Shown here: piece by piece, positions 23,254 to 33,745 of the stretch
Position numbering within the stretch: the stretch's first letter is position 1
Layout: each line of letters starts with the position of its first letter
NCBI GenBank assembly: GCA_010094045.1
Contig: ML986787.1
Location: forward strand, 33,110 to 81,167
Source of the DNA: Lojkania enalia
Taxonomy: Eukaryota > Ascomycota > Dothideomycetes > Pleosporales
Length of the DNA: 48,058 nt
Direction: 5' to 3'
Notes under the pieces: model-generated
What the model was told of the DNA's origin: nothing
The model's input: the letters and a program-made list of their open reading frames with translations, nothing else
Databases searched by the model: none
Program-made: the position numbers and the translations under genes

Positions 23254-23527
23254 CACATTTGTGCCGAAGGTTGGAGCAGCTGAGGCTGAAGGCTGCGACA
23301 GCACAAATGTGCGAAGAGGCGTAGAGGTGGCGGGGGCTGATGCTGCGGGCCCGTCCTTGGCCACAATTGAACGCCCAATTAGAAGTAAGCAACATGTCTC
23401 CGAACAGCACAAATGTGCTGTCTACAATTGTCGCGCTCTTGAAGCCCGCGTTATCTTTGATAAAGGCATAATGACCTGACAAGCACAATGGTGACATTGC
23501 TCAAATGTGCCTTTTTACAAATGTGAC
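23254..23527. promoter_or_regulatory. Cluster of GCACA-AA-TGTGC palindromes
   Basis: Three near-perfect sites (23254-23264 in reverse orientation, 23301-23312 and 23407-23418) plus two half-matched sites (23502-23510 and 23518-23526) share the CAAATGTG core. A further inverted repeat, AGCACAATG...CATTGCT, spans 23482-23501. All lie just upstream of the zinc-finger-like gene's chosen start and upstream of the small plus-strand ORF at 23834. Repeated dyads of this kind look like binding sites for a dimeric factor; which factor is unknown. Confidence 0.55.
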
Positions 23528-23833
23528 AGACTTTGAGGCACGTTGTCGAAATATAAAGTAAAATGAAGATTATCTTCGGTATATCTAGACAGTATTGGGT
23601 TCCAGGAAATTGCCATCGAGGCAAAAATGCCTTCAGGTATCTCTACTGCTTCTGTAAGCACGCAGAATAAAAGAGGAGATTCCCGACTCAAAAGATCAAA
23701 CATATCAACGCCTTATATTCAACATTCCCATCGTCCTCACTCTTGCCGAGCATTAGAAACTGAAATTCTGGACATATCAAGGTAAACTATTCGACATTGA
23801 GACAATACAAGCTGATAGCTTAGTGATTTCGCC

Positions 23834-24028
23834 ATGGCCACTGACGAATCGTATGCCATGCAGCGCTATATCCAATGCAAAGACGATTTTGGTTGGATTC
23901 TGGAAAGCCATGGAGGCGGACAAAGTTCAGAATCGCGTAGTGTTCGGATTGCAAAGATTCTTGACGAATTCAATAAAATTTTAGGAACAACAGTCCTTAA
24001 AGGAGCTACGGATGGAATTCGAAAATAG
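23834..24028 (+). CDS. Small hypothetical ORF (64 residues)
   Basis: A short open frame starting with a good context ATG (CGCCATGG) and ending in TAG. The product, with segments such as MQRYIQCKDDFGWILESHGG, is balanced in composition and not low-complexity. No domain, signal peptide or membrane segment is visible, and it matches no family I know. It lies 0.6 kb upstream of the divergent zinc-finger-like gene. It may be a real small gene, a fragment of an older gene, or chance. Confidence 0.35.
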   Translation: MATDESYAMQRYIQCKDDFGWILESHGGGQSSESRSVRIAKILDEFNKILGTTVLKGATDGIRK

Positions 24029-24663
24029 TTTGTAGTGTATGCCACTCGTTAAGCTAATATAATGAGCATTTGATATATGCGGACATAGAGTTTTTCAGTA
24101 TGAGAGAGCAGCATAAATTTATTCAATGGGACGCCATACAGAAAAAGAATCAATGGAGTGGGCAGTTGATATGAGAAGTCAAATATAGGTATTCCGCGGC
24201 CGGAGCAGTGTTTCGATAAAGCGGTACCGTAATCGGTCGCTGGTCTAAGGGCACACAACTTTCTTGGTAAGCGCAGAAACGTAGATGCAGCCCACAAGTC
24301 GAGGCATAACAAAACGACAAATGAAGTTGAAGGTTCTTCTGCTTACGGCTTGCAAAAGCTGGGTGGTAACCTTTGGGCGACAGGAATCTTCGAATCATGT
24401 TCCGACATCGGACGTCGACACTGTGTGGAGAGTGCTCGCGGCTATGGGGTCAAAGCAGGACAATTAGCTTCTTAACTTATGAAACCCGATCGTACATTAT
24501 CAAACCACCACCCTCCTCTTCCCTTCTCTTCACCTAGGTTTTGCCCTTCCCACGACCCAGAAACAAGTGTCAGAATATCCCAACCGAGTCTCAGCCTTGT
24601 CGGGCAGTTTCACATACTTCGCTCGCTCTACCCCAAAAATAGATAAGCTTCCGCACGTCCCAT
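24029..24663. other. Intergenic, upstream of threonine deaminase
   Basis: A 635-bp spacer. It includes a pyrimidine-rich leader at about 24505-24560 typical of fungal promoters just before the ILV1 start. I see no gene. Confidence 0.55.
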
Positions 24664-26598
24664 ATGCCGGCACGTGCAATCCCCGACGCCGAGATGGACC
24701 CGGACCAATCCGCCGACATCATAGTCCAAAATTTGAAGCTCAGCCCTCAATATTTCGTGAAGCAAGTACCATTGCCTACCATGACGGATTATTCGCGTCC
24801 GACGACGCCTGACAGCGAAAACAATGGCTTCGTGTCGCCACGGACGCCCAAAGAGCGAGGACTTGCCCTTACAGAATATACTGCTAATCCTTCACCGCCG
24901 CCGGAGTCACCAAAACAAAAGAGCAAAGGAGTCATTCCAGATGCCTTCCTTTTACCCAATGGGTATCCTGATGTATGGAGGTTATATCTGAGATGCTATT
25001 TGGTTAGATGCTAAGCCACTGCATAGTACCTTCGTCTTATCCTAACATCACGCGTCTACGAAGTGGTTCAAGAAACACCTCTCACGTACGCGACGAATCT
25101 GAGCAATAGGTTAGAATGCAATGTCTTACTCAAGAGAGAGGACTTGCAACCGGTATTTAGCTTCAAGCTGAGGGGCGCATATAACAAGATGGCACATCTC
25201 GAGCAGAAAGATCGGTGGAGGGGAGTGGTCGCGTGTAGTGCCGGTTAGCGTTCCTTGCGCTGTAGAAAGGTAGTAGCTGGCTAAACTAGCATGACAGGAA
25301 ACCATGCACAAGGTGTTGCATTCTCGGCGCGACGTCTGCGCATACCCGCTACTATTGTTATGCCCTCGGGCACCCCAGATATCAAACACAAGAACGTTTC
25401 GCGACTTGGCGGCTCGGTTGTCCTACACGGTGCGGATTTCGATGCTGCGAAGGAAGAGGCACACCGACTGGAGAAGCTACATAGACTCATATCTATCCCA
25501 CCGTTCGACGATCCATACGTCATTGCGGGCCAGGGTACAATAGGCATGGAGGTACTGAGGCAAACAAATCTCAAGGATCTAGCAGCGGTATTCTGCTGTG
25601 TAGGGGGTGGAGGTCTGATAGCTGGCGTTGGCGTCTACATCAAGCGGATAGCACCACATGTGAAAATCATCGGAGTGGAAACATATGATGCGAATGCTAT
25701 GGTGGAGTCGCTGAAGGCGCGGCAACGAGTAGAATTGAAGGACGTCGGACTTTTTGCTGACGGGGCTGCCGTCAAGACGGTTGGAGAAGAGACATTCCGA
25801 ATATGCCAGGAAGTGGTGGATGAAGTTGTCCAAGTGACAACGGATGAGACCTGTGCGGCTATTAAGGACATGTTTGAAGACACAAGATCTATCGTTGAGC
25901 CCGCTGGCGCACTAGCCCTCGCAGGGCTGAAGAAGTGGGTTAGCAGGAATCCAAGCCCAAAGAGAGATAGGGGATTGATTGCCGTTGCGAGCGGCGCAAA
26001 TATGAACTTCGATCGTCTCCGCTTCGTCGCTGAGCGTGCAGCCATTGGTGAGAACAAAGAGGCGCTTTTATCGGTAACTATCCCAGAAACGCCTGGAGCA
26101 TTCGCAAAACTAGTTTCAACGATCCACCCAATGGCCGTCACAGAGTTCAGCTATCGGTATAGCGGCCCCGATTCAGCCAATGTTCTTGTCGGTGTCGAAG
26201 TCAAGGCTGCGACCCGGTCACATGACCTGCCAGACCTCATCTCGCGCCTTGCAGCCGACTGTATGACCGCTACCGACCTTTCTCAAGATGAACTCGTGAA
26301 ATCACACATCCGGTACCTCGTCGGTGGCCGCAGTAGTGCCGCTAACGAGCATCTCTACATGTTCGAGTTTCCCGAACGAGGCGGCGCGCTGTTTAAATTC
26401 TTACATACGCTTCAGCCTGGACTGAACATCAGTTTGTTCCACTACCGGAATTACGGAGGCGATGTCGGAAAGGTGCTTGCGGGAATCCAATGTGAGGAGG
26501 AGGAGCAAGATAAGTTGACGGCATTTTTGAAAGCCATTGGGTATCCATGGGAGGAGGTTACTCATAACCCAAGCTATAAGATGTTCCTAAGAGATTGA
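24664..26598 (+). CDS. ILV1: Threonine deaminase (threonine dehydratase), biosynthetic
   Basis: Three exons, 24664-24972, 25027-25243 and 25298-26598, with two 54-nt introns, encode 608 residues. The enzyme converts threonine to 2-oxobutyrate with PLP, the first committed step of isoleucine synthesis, in mitochondria. Evidence: the PLP lysine in [11 protein letters not shown] (Lys150), the SAGNHAQG segment built across intron 2, the glycine loop [10 protein letters not shown] (residues 278-281) and two ACT-like regulatory repeats in the C-terminal third ([13 protein letters not shown] and [12 protein letters not shown]), the site of isoleucine feedback. The first 80 residues are Ser/Pro-rich and include [13 protein letters not shown]; a classic mitochondrial presequence is not obvious. 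Length suits the fungal family. Confidence 0.95.
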
Positions 26599-26959
26599 TA
26601 AACTAAAGTCTCACTCAATTCGATTAGAATGCTGATGCAGTAGATTTGATTATTAGTGCTTGGTAAATGCATAAATGATATCCCGGATAGATAAATTTCT
26701 CTTTTCAACTTTCTACTGTCGTGAAATATAAATCAATACAAGATGGTTTTGGACATTGCACAGGATGTAGAATCGATTCAGTGATATGAGACGACTTCTA
26801 TCATTGGTTTTCTATGACTGTTCCGATTGTGAACAATCTATTGACGCCACAATGTACGATGAAATCGAATGCGAAATGCCATTGGAATGAAAATAACCAC
26901 TCTATACGCCAACGTAATTCGACGACCAGGAATCGTCTTGTACGCAAATAAGAGAGATA
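26599..26959. other. Intergenic, no gene seen
   Basis: The spacer between the ILV1 stop and the end of the NLR-like pseudogene. It is AT-rich and probably the 3' untranslated regions of both. I see nothing else. Confidence 0.6.
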
Positions 26960-27203
26960 TCATTCACCCCTAACAACATCTTGTTGCTTTTGCAAGCGGT
27001 TCAATCCCTCGGCACAGTCCAAACAATACGGAGCTGAAGGCCCTTGCAGAGCCAAATACACATCACGAGCCTAGGAAAAGAAGTCTATAGCTTGCCCGCG
27101 CCAATTTGTGTCCTCATATAGCAATGCTAAATTATATAGTGTCTTCAGAGCATCATTATAAGAATCCATATTCTCAAGGTCCGAAATTCCACTCATACAA
27201 TTT

Positions 27204-27348
27204 TGTAAAGTATCAAGGCCGATGAGGAGGAAAGACTGTGTGGATTGATATCTATGGAGGATCGAGGCTATTTATACTATCTATTCCATGTATCACATAA
27301 TATCAGTCTAATCCATAATAGGGACCGTGCGATACATATAACCTTACA
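27204..27348 (-). repeat. Solo LTR, family B (TGTAA...TTACA)
   Basis: On the minus strand it begins TGTAAGGTTATATGTATCG and ends GATACTTTACA, with inverted TGTAA/TTACA termini and an internal TATAAATAG-like promoter box (TATAAATAGCC on the minus strand). The flanks AATTT and TATTT (plus strand) match at four of five positions, a decayed target duplication. It is inserted in the TPR region of the NLR-like pseudogene. A second copy is at 30656-30796. Confidence 0.8.
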
Positions 27349-27624
27349 TATTTCAATACCTGGTTACACAAATATTAAACTTAGCGACGACCTCCTTAGT
27401 TTGAGTAAATATTTCCGAATGTTCACTACGTTCAAGGCCCTCGGATGCTCCACTTCCAACTTATTCCAATTCCCGTATAATAACCATTTGCATATTTCTT
27501 TTGCCTCGTCCAATATTTTCTATTTTACGTAGACAATGGATAAATTGGAGAATTTTACAAGAGTTGAGCCGTAGTCTTTTCCGTATATCTTTTCTTTCCT
27601 TTCAAGAGTTGAGTGTACATATTC

Positions 27625-27772
27625 TGTCACGTGTTTCTACTATCCTATTATAGCTAGCCTGTATTATCAGGCCTACAAAGTCTCGCCACTACCAGCCTCT
27701 AGCCAGGCAGGCCACTTATACTCCAATACGTCAATATTTGCCTCAGCAATTGATGCTGCCTGATATGCGACA
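27625..27772 (+). repeat. Solo LTR of the Copia family at 7308
   Basis: It begins TGTCAC and ends GCGACA and resembles the Copia LTR at 7308-7457 over its whole length. It is flanked by perfect 5-bp direct repeats TATTC (27620-27624 and 27773-27777), the target duplication of an LTR insertion. No internal element sequence remains, so it arose by recombination between two LTRs. Removing it with one TATTC joins a TPR reading frame on the minus strand. Confidence 0.9.
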
Positions 27773-29371
27773 TATTCTTGGCTTCATTTAGTCTTCCCTG
27801 TTCATAAACTATGCTCAAGTTATTGGCTATACAAATAGTATTTTTACCAGATGCGTCTAGTTCTGGCCCTTATACTTGTAATACCCGATTTAGCAAAACT
27901 TTCACCATCATTGAGCTTTCCTTGGCGCCAATATACGTTGCCTAAATTGTGTAAAGGGTAATATGAGTCCAGGGAACTAGTGCCTAGCCTATTTTCGTAT
28001 TCTTGAATAGATTGGGTGTAAAGTTCTGAAACTTCATACTTGCGGTCGGCAGTGTTACCCGAAGAAAGCAGCATTATCCATGAGCCAATACTCATTGCAT
28101 GACTACGGGTTCGCCGCTGTTTTTCCCAGAAGTCGGAATCTCGATTGTAGTGTATGTATCCATATATCATGGCGGCTGCTAAGGAGAACATCTCCCTAGA
28201 TTTATTAGCATTTAGTACGTGATAACACCACTTGTACAACACTGTGTGCATTTTATAGCCGTCTGTGTCGGCTTTCGCATCGGCGAGGGGGTGTGTGTAT
28301 AAGATTCCCATTGCTTCATTGAAGCTTAGCTCATCCTTGGCAATGTCGAGAAGCTAGTTTGGTTTCGAGTATCGATCTCGCCGTCTGGAACCTTATAGAT
28401 ACCTTTTATAAGTTCATACCAGATATCTCCATGGCATAAGGATACCCAAATCTTAAACAGATTAGCTACACTCTCATTTCGTTTTTGGACATGATCGTAC
28501 GCTATCATCCTCGTTGTCAAGAAGCTTTCGTCGCAATGATCTCGTTCTATGAGGTTTTTCTTACTCTTTCATCTAGCGGTGCTAAGTTAGGTCGTAGTGC
28601 TCTAAGTCCGTAGAGGTGGAAATATTTGTATGTTGCAAGACTTGGCTTAGGATAGAGCTAGAGGAAGTCCTTCCTGTCGATCGATAGGGTGACCAGCGCC
28701 TAACATAGGTAAGAATTGACGGATAAAATTCTATGAAGAACGTTATATGTTAGCTTAACTTCTAGAGTCTTTTCTGTATTTTCTTCTAGGAACCTCCTTG
28801 CAGGTTCCCTAATTTCAACCCACTTCCAAACTAAGTCGGCTAGTGATGAGCATGGATCCGTAGCCGGCATATAGAAAATACTTTGATACTTCGTATGCTT
28901 CAGCATCGTCAGTATTGTGGTAATTCCTGTCCACATTGCCGAAGATCAAGAGCCAGCCTCTGTTGGAGTGTAGGGAGAGCTATTTTCGGCATTCCTAAAG
29001 GGCAATGCTTGGATTCAATGATTAGCTGTCCATTTTACCTAAGAAATATGCTCTTATATTGTCACGGGGCAGCGTCCAGGTTATTCTAAAAAATGACTAT
29101 CCCAGGCTTATTTTAGAGAATCCGCCAATCCAAAATAAAGTAGTGAACTTCGTCGAGATCTGCCTTGCAATTTCAATGGCCGATTAAGTCTTTTCCATGC
29201 CACCCATTCCGTGTAGAATGAACACTCTCTCATGTTCTTGTGTGAATTTATTGTCAAGGAATTTGTGTTCGAGTCGTCTCATATCGTTATAAGGTACAAC
29301 TAGCCTATCGACCATAGGGATGCCTTCGAGACTAAAATTAGCTTTACATACACGTTGATCTATTAACACTA

Positions 29372-30500
29372 ACGTAGTTTACAAGCGAGCTGTCACCCTA
29401 CTAAGATTCGAACGACTTAATCGCGATAATTATCAACCACACATATATATACTGTAAGAAGCGATAGTCTATTAGATTATTTAACACCTGCGCTATCAAT
29501 TTAGCACGTTCGAGCATTATAGCCAGGCTGTTTACAGCGCCTGCAGCTCTGTTGAGGCTGGCTACTCTCTTACAGCTGAGCACTCTAATTACGAATTTCC
29601 TTATTAATCTACCCCTCAACGTTATTTTGATTAATTATATCCTTACCTGCAGCCTTTATTAAAATCCCCTGCTTCTGTAATCGCTTTCTTTTCCGTTGTT
29701 TTCGCTTTATTACTGCCTCGTTTGCTTATTTAAGGCTCTTAATTCGATTAGCTATCAGCGCGATTGAATGCGTTATTATTACAGCGCCCTTTTAAAGCTA
29801 ATTAAAGGCTGCGATAATTAACGTAGGTGATAAGTCTTAATATCGCTAAATCCTGCTACGAATTATTATTAATTAAGCCTCTAGTTCGCGCGCGTTGCTA
29901 GGTGTTTTAGCCTCCTAGGGGGTAGTCTCTAGTGTAGGTGGTATCGGCGTATGTAGCTTAATATTAAGCTTTAATAGTACCGCCTCGAAAGCTTGCGCGG
30001 ATATTAGCTTCTGTAATTAATCGATTATAGGCTGCTTTAAAGGCTGGAAGGAAGGTAGTCTTGTTAATATGGTTGATATAATCGCGTACTAAGGCTGAGA
30101 TCTCAGCGCCGCGCTCAGCTAATAGTCTATTTGCTATAGCTCGTACGCCGTCGATCGTAGGCGGAAATCCTCGTGAATCCTGATCAAGGATATAGCTAAT
30201 AAGTACCTCCTTTTCAGTCTTTGTAAGCTTCTTTGAATTCGGCTCATAATCGCGTCGCGCAGCTATTCCAGCGCGTCGAAGGCGGAGAGTACTTCGAGGG
30301 CAGCGAAAAGTTGTTGCAGCGCCATTCTCGGTTGAAACTTGACCTCGATCGATAGCTGAGATTGCAAGGATGATTTGTGATTCTTTATAGGTTGATTGCG
30401 CGTTGCTACGTTGAGCCATTACGCGTTGATCTAGGTAGGCCGTCAAAAGTTTGGTGAGGTGACAGCTCGCTTGTACTGACAGCTCGCTTGTAAACTACGT
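29372..30500 (-). mobile_element. Fot1/pogo-like element, internally deleted (non-autonomous)
   Basis: The ends are inverted copies of ACGTAGTTTACAAGCGAG followed by CTGTCA, flanked by TA (29370-29371 and 30501-30502). The minus strand holds an open frame of 160 residues (30446-29964): a pogo-type DNA-binding region (KLTKTEKEVLISYILDQ, then PPTIDGVRAIANRLL) joins directly to the far C-terminal end of the catalytic domain (ANIRASFRGG). The central DDE catalytic core is therefore missing. Further along lies a zinc-knuckle-like SCRRCKQPGYNARTC segment. It is dead as a transposase gene but may be mobilisable in trans. It sits at the 5' side of the NLR-like pseudogene. Confidence 0.87.
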
Positions 30501-30655
30501 TATTAGCTTGGCTCAATATCTGTATAATGCCAAGTGGATTCAGTACATGCGTATCGAGCGGCTTCCAAACTATGCGCCGTTCTGACCATCTTTCTAATCT
30601 CCGTATTCAATATTCGAAAGTCCTCTTCCGTTGGCTCCCCGAATTAATTCATATT

Positions 30656-30796
30656 TGTAAGGTTATATGTATCGCGCGATCCCTATTATAGATTAGCCTA
30701 ATATCATGTGATACCTGGAACAGAGAGTATAAATAGCCTTGATCCTCTATAAATATAAATCAATACAGTTCTCCTCATCTGCCCTGATACTTTACA
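30656..30796 (+). repeat. Solo LTR, family B (TGTAA...TTACA)
   Basis: It begins TGTAAGG and ends CTTTACA with an internal TATAAATAGCC box. Perfect 5-bp direct repeats ATATT flank it (30651-30655 and 30797-30801). It is similar along its length to 27204-27348 but in the opposite orientation. It marks the 5' edge of the NLR-like pseudogene. Confidence 0.88.
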
Positions 30797-30801
30797 ATAT
30801 T

Positions 30802-32270
30802 GAAATGCGTTCGTGAGAGGGAGGATTTGTTTGTGGAGTCGGATATATTGAGGCACCCGGAGCTTTCGTTAACCATGAATGTCCGTCATTTTGGTTGGTG
30901 ATTGGATTTGAAAGCGTGACATTATGACCTGCAATTCCGTCGTGTTTGCTGATGCTTCTCTCAAAATTGCTTGATCCAAGTTTGTAGAAGCATACAACAT
31001 GGTCACAAATTGATGATCTGAGAATTTTGTAACCAATTTTTTTTTCTTTTCAAAAATCTAGTCGACACATTCCTAGAGAAATTCGTTTCCAGGTTGTAGA
31101 ATGTCCAATGCTGCAATCTAAACCTAATCGTCTCTACATTCCCTACGAGTGGCCTCGAGCATTTGCATTTAGCTTATACTCTGGGCCTCTTCAAACAACG
31201 TGTCTAGAAACGTGATTCCAGTTGTTGAGCGAAAGATGCCGGGATACTGCTTTGTCGCTTTAAACATCCAAAAATGCCCATGGCTGTAAATTCGAGCTGC
31301 AACTTAGACATAACTTTTATCATAAATTTCAGCACTACTAGGCCGCTAAAACAGTGTGCTATGAATATTAGCGGTCAGGAGGGAAAGTCCTGAATCAGCT
31401 AGCAAAATGATTAGAGATATTTGATGTGAGGGAATGGGGCATAAAATGGTTGATTGTCTACTCTGTTGTGACTGTCCTCTTCTTGTTGTCTCCTCCCGCA
31501 GGCAGCTCTCTCTAGTATCTACAGGTGGTGACTGCCATACAAGCCATGATCACATAACCATAGCTCCTTCACTATCAACCGTTACATTTGATAAGATCTA
31601 ACCTCTCTTTCTCCGCTTAGACTAAACAGTAAGCGTTGTACTACATTTGACGCCTTTCTGTCGCATCGCACCCTCCCTAAACCAATGGGACTTATAACCG
31701 TATCGCATTATTCACCCATGTGGTGCAACAGCTGGCAACATGTCCTCTTCATTAGCTACCTTCCCTAGCGTGGGTCATGGGCCGTGCTATTATTGCAACA
31801 CCAGCTCTCATCAGGATGGACGCCTAGGCTTTAAATCTTGATAATGCTATTTTAAATTGGCCTACTATGCTTTTGTATCTATTGTATTTGATGATTTACT
31901 CAACTATTCGTGTCTAGTTGGTCGAGTCTGGAGGCTCGCGCAGGATTCTTAGCCTAATGTCCTTGCGCCTTGCGGGTGATTATCCTAGCCATTTTCGGCC
32001 TTGGACATGCGAAGAACTTGAACGCTTGATTAGGAGCCCATATGCGATATAGGAGAAGAGGAGAAAGAGGGAGGGCGTCAACAGGGGATACAGACTGAGG
32101 AGGTGGGCTGAGGCAGCAGGCTGACACTGCTCGCATTCAATGTACCGCGAGGCTGACACGAATTGAGCTCGCCAGTGGCCTTCAAGTTCCTTCACCAGTC
32201 GCTTGGCTACTTAAATGAACTTCTAAAACTACAATAGGTATGTGAACACCATCTCTCGACAAACTCAGCC
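30802..32270. other. Intergenic, no gene seen
   Basis: About 1.5 kb without a convincing gene. Open frames near 31950-32200 on the minus strand overlap each other and have unremarkable composition. A leader just before 32271 probably carries the promoter and 5' untranslated region of the next gene. Confidence 0.55.
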
Positions 32271-33239
32271 ATGGCGCCATTCTCTAAAGCACATGAACTC
32301 TACCACGGTTTTCAAACCCATGAAGGCAAGAATTTGCTGGGACAAGCCTGCGTTACGTACAACGATGAAGCGGCGATAAGAAAAATTATCCAAACAGACC
32401 TCTGGTCGCATGACCTGGAAATAATAGCTCCCCATCTTTGGATCATGTCAACTTTTTCCGGGGCGAATATCAACGCGCTCCACCGACAACGAATCAAAGG
32501 ACGGGAAATTATCATCACCGAAGAAGTTCGTCTACATCTTGTGTGGACGCACGATCGTATTTTCATCAAGCCTCTGCCGCGGTACTTGTTGTCGCAATCG
32601 TTTTGGGAGACATTCTTGGCTGAAAGCGGGGTAACATCGGACACGTCAAATAGTTCTATTCGCAAGGCTGCGCTCGGATTTCTTCGTACCTATCGTTACT
32701 TGATTCAATATGAATCAGACTTCAACATCGCTCAGCAAGAGGACCACCGCCTCATACCGGATGGTTTGACCTGGGAATCCTTCTCGGGATTCATTTCAGA
32801 CATCAAACATATCGATGACTTCGACGTATCAAGAAGATATCACTATGGGGAACTGAGATTGACAAGGCTGAACTTCTACGCCCCATTTCTCCTGCGCAAA
32901 TTCCATTTTGAACAGATACACGGACAATACGCCAGTTTCTTTTCACGCCTTTACGGCCCTTTACTATTTGTCTTCGCCCTTATATCTATCGTCTTGAACT
33001 CGATGCAAGTCGAGCTAACAATCGAGCAAATAGTACCTTATCACTGGGAATCATTCAAATCAGCAGCGCGTTGGTTTACCGTGTTAACTCTGATTGGTGC
33101 AGCTATTGTCTCATGTTGGTTCATTTGTCTTTGGCTATGGCTATTCACAGATGAATGGGTCTTTACCATCAGGCGAAGAAGAGAGAAACAACGAGAATTT
33201 GCGGTCGCTCGTCGTGCTAAGAAAGGAGGCGATGCGTAG
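32271..33239 (+). CDS. Fungal two-transmembrane protein (DUF6601-like)
   Basis: Single exon, 322 residues. The first 220 residues are soluble and include WTHDRIFIKPLPRYLL (about 92-107), YRYLIQYESDFNIA (141-154) and RYHYGELRLTRLN (189-201), a pattern I associate with the fungal family DUF6601. Two hydrophobic spans follow, about 228-244 and 268-292, then a very basic tail (RRRREKQREF). The N-terminus has no signal peptide, so the protein is probably anchored in an internal membrane with a large cytosolic part. No function is known to me. The ATG at 32271 has a good context (GCCATGG). Confidence 0.8.
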   Translation: MAPFSKAHELYHGFQTHEGKNLLGQACVTYNDEAAIRKIIQTDLWSHDLEIIAPHLWIMSTFSGANINALHRQRIKGREIIITEEVRLHLVWTHDRIFIKPLPRYLLSQSFWETFLAESGVTSDTSNSSIRKAALGFLRTYRYLIQYESDFNIAQQEDHRLIPDGLTWESFSGFISDIKHIDDFDVSRRYHYGELRLTRLNFYAPFLLRKFHFEQIHGQYASFFSRLYGPLLFVFALISIVLNSMQVELTIEQIVPYHWESFKSAARWFTVLTLIGAAIVSCWFICLWLWLFTDEWVFTIRRRREKQREFAVARRAKKGGDA

Positions 33240-33745
33240 AGTGCATTGCATCCTCGGCATATAGATCACTAGTTGGTGGGGATTCACAGGCCCTTGAAGA
33301 ATTTGATCTTCCCTTTGCTTATGTATCATCTCTATCCTAATTATTTCCTGATTAATAAATTTGAACCTTTAAGGAGGTTTTTCAAGCATGTTACATCACC
33401 CCCTCCCCCTGTAGGGAAACATTTTTCGCCAAATTATGTGATAATGAAGGTGAGACGATCAACGGAAAACCTATACGGAATTTGAATCAGATGCGTAAAT
33501 TTACTGTACATAAAAGGGAGACACCTATCACATTACCACTACACCGCTACATACTGAGAGAGAGACAGGACGCGCGATGAATACAAGGCTAGAAAGCCAA
33601 AAGCAAAACCCGATTCCACATCACAATATCCCATTATCTTATTCAATTTCGTTCCTCCGCCCTCCAGTTTATGGCTACAATGTCTGCAGCATCTTCATCG
33701 AAGTCCTCCCTATCCGACCGAGTTTCAATCCTCACATTTTACTCA
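33240..33745. other. Intergenic, no gene seen
   Basis: A half-kilobase between convergent genes; presumably their 3' untranslated regions. I see no other structure. Confidence 0.55.

Larger units (their letters stand above)
26960..30650 (-). pseudogene. NB-ARC/TPR (NLR-like) protein gene, broken by insertions
   Basis: Read on the minus strand: an NB-ARC start near 29369-29190 with LVVPYNDMRRLEHKFLD and a P-loop FILHGMGGMEKT in which the usual Gly before Lys-Thr is Glu. A KFTTLFWIGGFSKIS segment follows. The middle (28320-27840) carries TPR-like sequence (YYPLHNLGNVYWRQGKLND), and more TPRs (LYNLALLYEDT) end in a stop at 26960. Such proteins are NLR-like NTPases with TPR sensors, many linked to fungal self/non-self recognition and cell death. 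Frames shift several times, and Gln or Trp codons are stops. It carries two solo LTRs and a Fot1/pogo-like element. Sequence at 30510-30650 is coding-like and may be its upstream part. Confidence 0.8.

Noticed and set aside
23210..23497. N-terminal extension of the zinc-finger-like gene
   Set aside because: The region contains repeated palindromes that would be coded in different frames. An ATG at 23209 gives the correct exon phase and a sensible start.
25635..26141. Minus-strand 168-codon open frame
   Set aside because: It lies wholly inside the threonine deaminase exon and has no family resemblance.
27245..27532. Plus-strand 95-codon open frame
   Set aside because: It crosses a solo LTR and is antisense to the TPR region of the NLR-like pseudogene.
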